Source: an uncultured Treponema sp. (GTDB lineage: Bacteria > Spirochaetota > Spirochaetia > Treponematales > Treponemataceae). Taken from it: a DNA stretch of 18,394 bases. The notes under the pieces were generated by a model. The model saw only the letters and a list, made by a program, of their open reading frames with translations. It ran no database searches and was not told the DNA's origin. This document shows, one piece after another, positions 1 to 6,829 of this stretch (position 1 is the first letter of the stretch; the number at the start of each line of letters is the position of its first letter). A program made the translations under genes and the position numbers. The stretch is taken from positions 1-18,394 of the forward strand of contig CALBGU010000110.1 of assembly GCA_937893155.1 (NCBI GenBank), in the 5' to 3' direction.

Positions 1-167
1 ATAGTTTTGTTTTCTTAAAAAAACGCAGTTTGGAACGAAAGCGAATCGAGCTTGGTGCGAAAATTAGCGCGATGAGTCCCGCTTCAGATGAGGATATTTT
101 GTTGTTGCAAAATCTCTTGAAAGAGAAAATGGACATAGATAAACTGATTGAAGCAATGAAAGGGTAA
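1..167 (+). CDS. dnaG: 3' end of a gene, probably DNA primase DnaG (partial)
   Basis: An open frame runs in from the left edge, with its first complete codon at position 3, and ends at TAA 165-167. About 54 residues are visible. They are charged and helical: a Lys/Arg-rich stretch (LERKRIELGAKI), a short loop (SPASDED), then a helix ending in KLIEAMKG. This is compatible with the C-terminal helicase-interacting domain of DnaG, the primase that makes RNA primers at the replication fork, but that domain is poorly conserved and no catalytic motif lies in the window. The main argument is context: dnaG directly before rpoD is the classic macromolecular synthesis operon order. The gap to rpoD is 3 bp, and the AAAGGG just before this stop can serve as the rpoD ribosome binding site, so the two are almost certainly co-transcribed. 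Confident as coding, moderate on identity. Confidence 0.55.
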   Translation, partial: SFVFLKKRSLERKRIELGAKISAMSPASDEDILLLQNLLKEKMDIDKLIEAMKG

Positions 168-170
168 AAA

Positions 171-1958
171 ATGGAACAGGAACTTGAAGATTCAAATCCA
201 GCTGTGGAGAGATTGTTGGATTTAGGCAAAAACAAGCAGGTTCTTTCTTGGGACGAAATTACGGAAATTTTGACCCAAGATTTCGTTAATTCGCCGCAAA
301 TGGAGCATGTGCTTCAGTTGCTTTCGAGAAATAATATCCAAATTATGGAAGAAGACCCTGATTTGGACGAGGACGACGAGGCAGACGACGAAGAAAATGA
401 TGACGACGAGGCGGAAGTTGTTGCGGAAGAGGAAAAACTTGACGGCAAACATCGCCTTGTTTCGAGTGATAAAGACTCGAATGTGGACGACCCGATTCGG
501 CTGTATTTGCGTGAAATCGGCAAAGAAAATTTGCTCACCGCTGAGCAGGAAGTCATTTTGTCCAAAAAAATGGAAAACGGCGAAAATATCATTAAAGATG
601 TTATCAAACATTCTGGAATGATTATCCCTGAGTTTTTTGCGATTGGTCAAAAGGCGTTTACGCGAATTGATTTGCACGAAGCTGGAAAGGCGCGGAAGGA
701 AATCAATGAGGAAATGGCGGAAAAACGCCGTCTGAAGAGTTGCTATGGCGCGAACTTGAAATTGGTTTGGACGGAGATGAAATCATATATTCAGCTCAAA
801 CGCCAGCTTTTTGAAACCGATTCGTCTCAGAATATTTTTGAAGACAAGGCAATTTTGAAACTTCGCGGGAAAATTGTGCCTGAATTGCAGAATATCAATA
901 TCCAAACAGAAGAAATTGACCGTTTCAGCGCGAAATTTTTGGATGCAACGCAGAAGATAAATGTGTATCATCACAAATGCGAAAAATTGATGAAGGAACT
1001 TCGCATTGCTGACCCTGCAGAGCTTCGAACGATTGGACGCAAACTCGGAAGCCGGTCGGAAACGATGAAACTGGAAGCCGAACTTGCGCTTTCTGCGGAT
1101 ACGATACGAGATATTTACACGCAGATTCAGAAAATTGAGCGCAGACTTCGCCGTCTTGAGTTTGATTTTGAAAATTCTGTTGCAGAAATTCTTGATATGG
1201 CAAAAGAAATTCAGCGCGGGCGTGTGATGATGGAGCAGGCGAAAAATAGGCTCATCAATGCAAACTTACGTCTGGTTGTGTCTATTGCCAAAAAATATAC
1301 GAATCGCGGGCTGCAATTTTTTGACCTTGTGCAAGAGGGCAATATTGGGCTTATCAAAGCGGTGGAAAAATTTGAGTACCGAAAGGGCTACAAATTTTCA
1401 ACATACGCGACGTGGTGGATTCGTCAGGCAATTACACGCTCGATTTCCGATCAGGCGCGAACAATCCGTGTTCCAGTGCATATGATTGAGCAAATCAACA
1501 AAGTGGTGCGCGAGAGCCGCCAGCTTATGCAAAAATACGGGCGCGAACCGACCGATGAGGAAATTGCACAGCAGCTTGGTTGGCCGGTGAGCCGCGTCAA
1601 GCAGGTGAAAAATGTTGCTCGCGAACCTATATCGCTGGAAACTCCGATTGGCGAGGAAGAAGACAGCCTGTTGGGAGATTTCATCGAGGATAAAGAAGTT
1701 GAAAATCCAGCAATGCAAACGGCATACACATTGCTTCAAGAGCAGCTTCGGTCTGTGTTGGGAACACTGCCGCCGCGTGAACAGGAAGTTTTGAAAATGC
1801 GATTTGGACTTGACGACGGGTATTCTTTGACGCTTGAAGAGGTCGGATTGTATTTTGATGTTACGCGTGAAAGAATTCGCCAGATTGAGGCAAAAGCCTT
1901 GCGCCGATTGCGCCATCCGCGCCGTGCATCTGGTCTTCGTGATTACATTGAAATGTAA
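171..1958 (+). CDS. rpoD: RNA polymerase primary sigma factor RpoD (sigma-70)
   Basis: This 595-residue protein is the housekeeping sigma factor that directs core RNA polymerase to -10/-35 promoters. Visible in order: a region 1.1-like N-terminus (about 1-58); a strongly acidic stretch (about 60-88) of mostly Asp and Glu; region 1.2 (about 105-137, DDPIRLYLREIG); a long non-conserved region (about 140-350); region 2 (about 356-432), with the core-binding segment NLRLVVSIAKKY and the -10-melting segment around TYATWWIRQAITRSISDQAR; region 3 (about 436-512); and region 4 (about 526-585), with the -35-binding helix FDVTRERIRQIEAKALRRLR. All DNA-contacting segments look intact, so this is a primary, not alternative, sigma factor. 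The length fits group 1 sigmas that carry the non-conserved insert. ATG 171 follows the previous stop by 3 bp, with AAAGGG upstream. The identity is essentially certain. Confidence 0.98.
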   Translation: MEQELEDSNPAVERLLDLGKNKQVLSWDEITEILTQDFVNSPQMEHVLQLLSRNNIQIMEEDPDLDEDDEADDEENDDDEAEVVAEEEKLDGKHRLVSSDKDSNVDDPIRLYLREIGKENLLTAEQEVILSKKMENGENIIKDVIKHSGMIIPEFFAIGQKAFTRIDLHEAGKARKEINEEMAEKRRLKSCYGANLKLVWTEMKSYIQLKRQLFETDSSQNIFEDKAILKLRGKIVPELQNINIQTEEIDRFSAKFLDATQKINVYHHKCEKLMKELRIADPAELRTIGRKLGSRSETMKLEAELALSADTIRDIYTQIQKIERRLRRLEFDFENSVAEILDMAKEIQRGRVMMEQAKNRLINANLRLVVSIAKKYTNRGLQFFDLVQEGNIGLIKAVEKFEYRKGYKFSTYATWWIRQAITRSISDQARTIRVPVHMIEQINKVVRESRQLMQKYGREPTDEEIAQQLGWPVSRVKQVKNVAREPISLETPIGEEEDSLLGDFIEDKEVENPAMQTAYTLLQEQLRSVLGTLPPREQEVLKMRFGLDDGYSLTLEEVGLYFDVTRERIRQIEAKALRRLRHPRRASGLRDYIEM

Positions 1959-1973
1959 GTCTTGCGAATTTTT

Positions 1974-2025
1974 TGTCTAGAAGATTTGACAATGAGCATT
2001 TCTTCTAGACATTATTCTTTTTTTT
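1974..2025 (+). terminator. Probable intrinsic terminator after rpoD
   Basis: A perfect 10-bp inverted repeat, GTCTAGAAGA (1975-1984) and TCTTCTAGAC (2001-2010), is extended by a T1974/A2011 pair and separated by a 16-nt loop. A run of eight T follows at 2018-2025. Hairpin plus T-run 16 bp after the rpoD stop is the layout of an intrinsic terminator. Against it, the stem is only about 40% GC, the loop is large, and seven bases separate the stem from the T-run. The repeat also surrounds a TTGACA, so it could instead be an operator. Confidence 0.5.
1986..2015 (+). promoter_or_regulatory. Possible sigma-70 promoter for the zinc-ribbon gene and rnpB
   Basis: A perfect -35 hexamer TTGACA (1986-1991) is followed after 18 bp by CATTAT (2010-2015), which matches four of six -10 positions. 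The TTGACA lies in the loop of the 10-bp inverted repeat, and the right arm fills the spacer. A regulator binding the repeat could therefore block the promoter. A second AT-rich -10-like run (TATATT, 2029-2034) is too far away to pair with this -35. The match is suggestive only. Confidence 0.3.
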
Positions 2026-2073
2026 CTATATATTATTACATTACATAAGCGAAATTTATGGGGTTCTTCTTAT

Positions 2074-2973
2074 ATGGCTGAAGATTTTGAAAACGAGAAA
2101 ATGAAAGAGGTCTTTGAAAAACTTAAGGACCTTCAGGCTATTTTGGCTGAAAAGTACGATTTAGAGACAAAAATTTCCGATACACCTCGGTTGCTCGACG
2201 AACAAAAACAGCTTCTTGCGAAACTCAAAGAAGAATTTTTGAAGAAAAACGCTGATTTTGAAGAAGTGAGAGCTCGGGTTTCTCATCTAAAAGCGGAACT
2301 TGCGGAAGTTGAAGCTATTCGCGAAAATGGTGAGAAGGGAATGGATAGCATCACGACGCATCGTGAATACGATTCTTTGGAGAAACAGATTTCCGAGGCA
2401 AAAGCAAAGGAGTCTGAAATCCGTTCAGAGCTTCTCAAAGAAGAAAAAAAGATGGACGAAATCGATTCTGATTTGAAGATGGAAGAAGAAATGATTAAAA
2501 ATCAGGAATTGAGCATCTCAGAAGGTCGTGAATCGATTGAAAAGCAGTTGAATGATTACAACGAAGAACGCGCTGCTTTGGAAGCGAAAGAAAAAGATTT
2601 GTCTTCTGCAATCGACCCTGAAATCATTTTGAAATTTCAGCGCATAATTAAACGCAATCGAGAAGGTATTGTTTCTGTAAAAGGCATTGTGTGCAGCGGG
2701 TGTCATATGATTCTGCCGGCACAGTTCGCAAACGAAGTTCATGCGGGAAACAAAGTTATGTTCTGCCCTTATTGCAGCCGAATTTTGTATTACGAAGAGC
2801 CTGATGAATCAGACAGCAACTTCCAGATTACCGATACTGGTAGTCTTGCGGATCTTAAGTTCTTTGACGATGATGAAGAAGGACTTGATGATGAATACTC
2901 CGAAATTGATGAGGATAGCGATGACGAGAATGACGAAAACGCTTCCTCTGATTACGATGGAGATCAAGATTAG
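2074..2973 (+). CDS. Coiled-coil zinc-ribbon protein (COG1579-like), acidic tail
   Basis: This 299-residue soluble protein resembles the COG1579 C4-type zinc-ribbon family. Residues about 10-185 are almost wholly charged heptad-like helix, predicted as a long antiparallel coiled coil, and include the family-typical segment THREYDSLEKQI. Residues 191-240 form the zinc ribbon: REGIVSVKGIVCSGC then FCPYCSRILYY. C207/C210 and C231/C234 are the four ligands. The last 59 residues (241-299) are an extremely acidic, low-complexity tail rich in Asp, Glu, Ser and Asn. No enzymatic motif is visible. Relatives have been described as nucleic-acid or secretion-associated scaffolds, but the function here is not known. 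GGGG at 2060-2063 is a modest ribosome binding site for ATG 2074. The stop lies 11 bp before the 5' end of rnpB. Family assignment is good; function is open. Confidence 0.85.
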   Translation: MAEDFENEKMKEVFEKLKDLQAILAEKYDLETKISDTPRLLDEQKQLLAKLKEEFLKKNADFEEVRARVSHLKAELAEVEAIRENGEKGMDSITTHREYDSLEKQISEAKAKESEIRSELLKEEKKMDEIDSDLKMEEEMIKNQELSISEGRESIEKQLNDYNEERAALEAKEKDLSSAIDPEIILKFQRIIKRNREGIVSVKGIVCSGCHMILPAQFANEVHAGNKVMFCPYCSRILYYEEPDESDSNFQITDTGSLADLKFFDDDEEGLDDEYSEIDEDSDDENDENASSDYDGDQD

Positions 2974-2984
2974 TTTTTAAAATG

Positions 2985-3390
2985 AAAAGAAAGCATGATA
3001 TTCGCGCATAAAATAGTTGATGATAACTTTTTTGTGTGAGGAAAGTCCGGGCTCCTTCGGAAAAAATGCCTGATAATGACAGGGCGAGTAAAAGTAGTTT
3101 TCAGTTAATCGAAAGATTTCTGTCATAACCTTTTACTCGACAGAAAGTGCTACAGAAAATAACCGCCGAGCAATCGGTAAGGGTGAAAAGGCAGGGTAAG
3201 AGCCTACCGTGCGGTCTGGTAACAGCGCAGCAAAGCAAACCTCATTTGGAGCAAGATTAAGAAGCAGTTTGTTATTCCGAGCTTATACTGCGGGTAAATC
3301 GCTAAAGACGGCGAGCAATCGTTGTTCTTGGATAGATGAATATGCACATTTTTTGTGTGACAGAACTCGGCTTATTCTGCTTTCTTTTTT
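2985..3390 (+). ncRNA. rnpB: RNase P RNA (catalytic subunit), rnpB
   Basis: This is the RNA subunit of ribonuclease P, which matures tRNA 5' ends. Conserved blocks appear in the right order: GAGGAAAGTCCGGGCTCC (3038-3055, 5' strand of helix P4 and its flank); ACAGAAAATAACCGCC (about 3151-3166); GGTAAGGGTGAAAAGGCAGG with AAGAGCCTACCG (about 3176-3211); GGTAACAGCGCAGCAAAG (about 3218-3235); GGGTAAATCGC (3292-3302), whose GGU should pair with the tRNA CCA end; GATAGATGAATATGCAC; and ACAGAACTCGGCTTATTC (3360-3377, 3' strand of P4). The ends are set by helix P1: AAAAGAAAGCA (2985-2995) pairs perfectly with TGCTTTCTTTT (3378-3388). The length of about 405 nt is normal. Exact 5' and 3' ends are uncertain by several bases. 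No strong promoter lies just upstream (only a TAAAAT at 2978-2983 without a good -35), so it may be made from an upstream transcript. Confidence 0.95.
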
Positions 3391-3399
3391 TCTTTTTTT
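3361..3399 (+). terminator. Possible terminator at the rnpB 3' end
   Basis: A local hairpin can form between CAGAA (3361-3365) and TTCTG (3375-3379) around a 9-nt loop. It is followed by a pyrimidine tract with two T-runs (3385-3390 and 3392-3399). In the folded RNase P RNA these same bases belong to P4 and P1, so the hairpin would be transient, during transcription only. The stem is short. The T-rich tract and its position make termination plausible. Confidence 0.4.
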
Positions 3400-3418
3400 G
3401 GGTTTAAGAATGTAAGCA

Positions 3419-4375
3419 ATGAAGAAGATGACTGTTAAACGCTCGGTGGCAAAGCGTAAAAATAAAATTTTTCTTAAAATAAGTATCTTCGTGCTTATTG
3501 TTTCTGTTTTATCTGTTTCAGTTTATTTTTTGAAACACTTTTTGGAATCAAAGTTAAAATCGAAAGCTCCTGTTGCCGATTTGTATGAAGTGTGGAATTC
3601 TCATAATTATCAGATGGTGTATGATTCGGCAACGAAGATTCTAGAAACAGACAGATTTCAAAGTATCGCGCTGATGTTTCACGGGTATTCAGCGTTTTAT
3701 TTGGCGATTGCGTCGACAGATACAACGATTGCGCAGTCGTTACTTGATGAATCTATCAACGATATTCGTATTGTACTTTTGGACGCAAAATCCACTGCTG
3801 TTCCGCAGCTTGAGTATATGCTCGGAAAGGCGTATTTTTACAAAAATATTTTATCTTCCTATCATTATTATTCCGACCTTGCGATTGAATATTTGCTTGC
3901 TGCAAAAAATGCGGGCTACGAGGCGGACGATATTCCCGAGTATTTGGGCTTGAGCTATTCGGCTTTGGGGCGTGTGCCTGAAAGCATTTCTGCGTTTACA
4001 GAGGCGCTCATTGTTCGCGAATCTGATGTTTTGCTGATGTCGATTGCCGAGCAATATTATAAAAACGGGCAGCCGAAAGCCGCTATGCAATATCTTTTCC
4101 GCGTTAATTCTGAGAGCAAAAATGAAGAATTGATTTTGAGAAGCCGAACTTTGCTTGGTCAAATTTACATTGATGATGAAAAATATGAAGATGCGAGAAG
4201 AGAATTCGAAGCTATACTTGAAAAAGAACCGAATTATGCCGATGCCTATTATGGTATTGGTGTAACGTACGAAAAAGAGGGCGATTTGGTGAAAGCCCGT
4301 TCAGAATGGCGCAAGGCTCTGCGAATTCAAGTGAATCACGCAGGTGCATTGAACAAAATGAACAGTTATAAATAA
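3419..4375 (+). CDS. Membrane-anchored TPR-repeat protein upstream of mreB
   Basis: This 318-residue protein has a basic N-terminus (KRSVAKRKNK), one hydrophobic helix (about 18-39), and then a long helical domain outside the membrane. Several tetratricopeptide-like repeats are recognisable: around residues 170-200 (EYLGLSYSALGRVPESISAF), 204-235, and 240-306, which holds the two best repeats (LLGQIYIDDEKYEDARREFE and AYYGIGVTYEKEGDLVKARS). TPR proteins act as protein-binding scaffolds. No catalytic motif is seen. It sits 16 bp before mreB in what looks like one operon, so a role in anchoring or organising the Rod complex is reasonable, but that is inference. An in-frame TAA at 3413-3415 means the start is 3419 or later. 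ATG 3428 is an alternative with GAAGAAG upstream; neither has a strong ribosome binding site. Confidence 0.85.
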   Translation: MKKMTVKRSVAKRKNKIFLKISIFVLIVSVLSVSVYFLKHFLESKLKSKAPVADLYEVWNSHNYQMVYDSATKILETDRFQSIALMFHGYSAFYLAIASTDTTIAQSLLDESINDIRIVLLDAKSTAVPQLEYMLGKAYFYKNILSSYHYYSDLAIEYLLAAKNAGYEADDIPEYLGLSYSALGRVPESISAFTEALIVRESDVLLMSIAEQYYKNGQPKAAMQYLFRVNSESKNEELILRSRTLLGQIYIDDEKYEDARREFEAILEKEPNYADAYYGIGVTYEKEGDLVKARSEWRKALRIQVNHAGALNKMNSYK

Positions 4376-4380
4376 TTTGT

Positions 4381-4385
4381 GGGGG
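4381..4385 (+). promoter_or_regulatory. Ribosome binding site that fixes the mreB start
   Basis: GGGGG lies six bases before ATG 4392. The open frame can be extended back to a TTG at 4377, but this G-run would then fall inside the coding sequence. The protein from 4392 begins MGFWDRFSTDIGIDLG, which is how MreB proteins normally start. Confidence 0.75.
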
Positions 4386-4391
4386 ATATAT

Positions 4392-5429
4392 ATGGGATTC
4401 TGGGATAGATTTTCAACGGACATCGGTATTGACCTTGGAACGTGCAATACGCTGGTTTATGTGCGCGGACAGGGCATCGTGATTGACGAGCCGTCGGTTG
4501 TCGCGGTTGAAAAGGGGACGAAGCACGTTGTTGCGGTCGGTGCGGAGGCAAAGCGTATGCTGTGGAAAACGCCTGACAACATCATTGCAATCAGACCTTT
4601 GGCGGACGGTGTTATTGCCGATATGGACAGCACCGAGAAGATGATAAAATATTTTATCTCAAAAATTGTTCCTCGCCATCAAATCATCAAATCAACGAGA
4701 ATGAAAATCGGTATTCCGTCCTGTATTACCGAAGTCGAGCGTCGTGCGGTTATTGAGGCGGCTCTGAAAGCGGGTGCAAAGGAAGTTGAAGTCATTGAAG
4801 AGTCTTTGGCTGCGGCTATTGGTGCGCAAATCCCGATTTATGAGCCTGCGGGACACATGATTTGCGACATTGGAGGCGGCACGACTGAAGTCAGCGTGAT
4901 TTCGTTGGGCGGTATGGTTACTACGAATTCTATCCGAATCGGCGGCGATGAGTTTGATGAGGCTGTTATCAAGCATGTTCGTTCCGTTCACAACTTGATT
5001 ATTGGTCAGCGCACTGCGGAGCGGCTTAAAATCGAAATCGGAAATGCAATTCCTGATAAGACTATCGAAAAAATGGAAATCAAGGGAAATGACGCAATTA
5101 CCGGTCTTCCGCGCCGTCTTGAAGTGGATTCTGTGGAAGTTCGCGAGGCTCTGAAAGATACCATCAATGAAATTGTTGAGGAAATTAAGCGCACGCTCGG
5201 TTTGACACCGCCTGAACTTGCTGCGGATATTGTGGAACGCGGCATTGTGATGACGGGTGGCGGTTCAATGCTGAAAGGATTGCCAAAATTGATTTCAAAA
5301 GAAACTGGCGTTCCTGTCATTTTGGTGGAAAAGCCGCTGGAATGTGTTGCTGTTGGTGCTGGTCAAGCATTTGAATTGTTCCGCGATATGTCATCAGACC
5401 GTTCAATTTACGATAATCTCAACGATTAA
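4392..5429 (+). CDS. mreB: Rod-shape-determining protein MreB (bacterial actin)
   Basis: This 345-residue actin-fold ATPase polymerises under the inner membrane and guides the lateral-wall synthesis machinery. The nucleotide-binding motifs of the actin/Hsp70 superfamily are all visible: phosphate-1 DIGIDLGTCNT (10-20), phosphate-2 CDIGGGTTEVSVI (158-170), and the adenosine loop VMTGGGSMLKGL (286-297). The N-terminal residues GFWDRF resemble the hydrophobic or amphipathic tip used for membrane contact. The length is the family standard. It is followed after 24 bp by mreC, and then mreD, PBP2 and rodA, which together form the Rod complex. In a helical spirochaete its role in setting cell shape is less well defined than in rods, because the periplasmic flagella also contribute. 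Confidence 0.98.
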   Translation: MGFWDRFSTDIGIDLGTCNTLVYVRGQGIVIDEPSVVAVEKGTKHVVAVGAEAKRMLWKTPDNIIAIRPLADGVIADMDSTEKMIKYFISKIVPRHQIIKSTRMKIGIPSCITEVERRAVIEAALKAGAKEVEVIEESLAAAIGAQIPIYEPAGHMICDIGGGTTEVSVISLGGMVTTNSIRIGGDEFDEAVIKHVRSVHNLIIGQRTAERLKIEIGNAIPDKTIEKMEIKGNDAITGLPRRLEVDSVEVREALKDTINEIVEEIKRTLGLTPPELAADIVERGIVMTGGGSMLKGLPKLISKETGVPVILVEKPLECVAVGAGQAFELFRDMSSDRSIYDNLND

Positions 5430-5453
5430 AAGTTGAGCGTTTGAGGCATTTTT

Positions 5454-6329
5454 ATGGCTTTTCACAGAAAAAATTGGTTTCTGGTGCATTTGTCCGAATT
5501 TATGCTTGTTTTGCTTGTTGTGGGCTCTGGTGTTTTGCTTGCAATGAACTCTGGCGGATTTTTGCTGGATTTCAATCGCATTGGTTTTACCGTGATGTCT
5601 ACAATGAGCAAATATGTTTATGTGGCAACGGACACCGTAATTGATTCCGTGAATTCGGTAAAAGAACTTTCAACTCTGAAAAAAAAATACGAAGAGCTTT
5701 CCGAAAAACTCAAAGATTACGAATATATGCGCCGAAACAACGCCGAAATCCGCGAGGAAAATGAACGCCTTCGCGAACAGCTTGATTTTTCGCGCAGTAT
5801 TGAGCAAAAAAATATCGTATCGCAAATTATTGCGCGCGATTTGGGCGGCACATACGGTTCTCTGACGATTGACCGCGGTAGCAAAAACGGGGTGCGAAAA
5901 AATATGCCTGTTATTGCGATTCAAAACGGCAATGTCGGTATTGTGGGGCGTGTCGTTACGGTGGGATATTCTACGAGTATGGTGATGCCGCTGTATTCCA
6001 CGCAGTGCAGTATTTCGGCTCGTGTGCAAAACACGCGCGATGTGGGGCTTGCGACGGGAATGGGGTCGGTTGACGGAACGCTTTCGCTTCAGTATATCCG
6101 AAACAAAGTTGTAAACGATATTCAGGACGGCGATATTATCGTAACTTCCGGCGAAAACGACAATTATATGCGCGATATTCCGATTGGTACGGTGTCGCAT
6201 GTGGAAGTTTTGCCGTATGATTCGTCTTTGGCTATTGAAATTGCGCCGATTATTGATTTTTCGCGGCTTGAAACTGTTATCGTTGTTGACCAGTCTGCGC
6301 CAAATGTTACAAAGGTTGATGTGCAATGA
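5454..6329 (+). CDS. mreC: Rod-shape-determining protein MreC
   Basis: This 291-residue bitopic protein links cytoplasmic MreB/MreD to periplasmic PBP2. It has a short basic cytoplasmic N-terminus, a transmembrane helix (about 11-32), a coiled coil (about 65-112, dense in Glu, Lys and Arg, with the segment NAEIREENERLREQLDF), and a beta-rich periplasmic domain (about 118-280) with typical MreC features (LTIDRGSKNGVRKNMPVI, GNVGIVGRVV, and a late IQDGDIIVTSG). The length is normal. ATG 5454 is preceded by TTGAGG (5441-5446). The stop overlaps the mreD start by 4 bp (ATGA at 6326-6329), suggesting translational coupling. The coiled-coil coding segment contains a run of nine A at 5679-5687, which is a potential slippage site but encodes ordinary Lys residues. 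Confidence 0.96.
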   Translation: MAFHRKNWFLVHLSEFMLVLLVVGSGVLLAMNSGGFLLDFNRIGFTVMSTMSKYVYVATDTVIDSVNSVKELSTLKKKYEELSEKLKDYEYMRRNNAEIREENERLREQLDFSRSIEQKNIVSQIIARDLGGTYGSLTIDRGSKNGVRKNMPVIAIQNGNVGIVGRVVTVGYSTSMVMPLYSTQCSISARVQNTRDVGLATGMGSVDGTLSLQYIRNKVVNDIQDGDIIVTSGENDNYMRDIPIGTVSHVEVLPYDSSLAIEIAPIIDFSRLETVIVVDQSAPNVTKVDVQ

Positions 6330-6829
6330 TTCGTTCTTTTTTATCTGCCGTAATAGTTTTACTTTGTTTTTCTCTTTTTGAATCTGCGGTTCTTTCTAAT
6401 ATTTTGGTTTTGCCCGCAGTGCCAGATTTTGTCCTTTTGGTGTTGCTCTATCTTTCTATTCGGAATGGAAAAGGCTTTGGCGAAGCTTCGGGATTCGTTT
6501 CTGGCATTTTTTTGGATTTTTTGAGCAGCGCGCCGTTTGGTTTGAACTGCTTGATTCGTGTCATCATCGGATATTGTTCTGGATTGTTTACCAAAACACT
6601 CAATTCAACCGGTATTTTTATTCCTGTCTTGATGGGATTTGTGATGACTATTGCAAAATTTTTGCTGTCGTGGTTTATTTCGCTGTTTTATCCTTCCATT
6701 GTGATTCCGTACAATCCCTCCACGGTTTCATTTTATTTTGAACTTGCCGCAAACGCGCTTTTTGCGCCTATCGTTTTCAAGTTTTTGGATTTATTCAGCT
6801 ATATGCTCATTCCTGAGGATAGTCTATGA
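6326..6829 (+). CDS. mreD: Rod-shape-determining membrane protein MreD
   Basis: This 167-residue, very hydrophobic protein has about five or six membrane helices and the family-like segment SGIFLDFLSSAPFGLNCL, around residues 59-76, near the middle of the chain. MreD is an inner-membrane component of the Rod complex that associates with MreC and PBP2. Sequence conservation in this family is low, so the assignment rests on size, topology and its place between mreC and PBP2. It overlaps both neighbours by 4 bp (ATGA at 6326-6329 and again at 6826-6829), so its translation is probably coupled on both sides. Confidence 0.93.
   Translation: MIRSFLSAVIVLLCFSLFESAVLSNILVLPAVPDFVLLVLLYLSIRNGKGFGEASGFVSGIFLDFLSSAPFGLNCLIRVIIGYCSGLFTKTLNSTGIFIPVLMGFVMTIAKFLLSWFISLFYPSIVIPYNPSTVSFYFELAANALFAPIVFKFLDLFSYMLIPEDSL

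Noticed and set aside
222..677. 151-codon minus-strand frame opposite rpoD
   Set aside because: It is a mirror of the rpoD codon pattern with no ribosome binding site or domain. Similar frames at 1398-1916, 11850-12332 and 14816-15376 were dropped for the same reason.
3209..3415. Open frame of 68 codons on the plus strand
   Set aside because: It lies inside the RNase P RNA, whose conserved blocks explain the sequence. It has no ribosome binding site and no recognisable product.
4377..4391. TTG start for mreB five codons upstream
   Set aside because: The GGGGG ribosome binding site would lie inside it. ATG 4392 gives the usual MreB N-terminus.
5670..6326. 218-codon open frame on the minus strand
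   Set aside because: It lies antisense to the whole periplasmic part of mreC, encodes a His/Arg/Asn-rich sequence typical of reversed frames, and has no recognisable domain.
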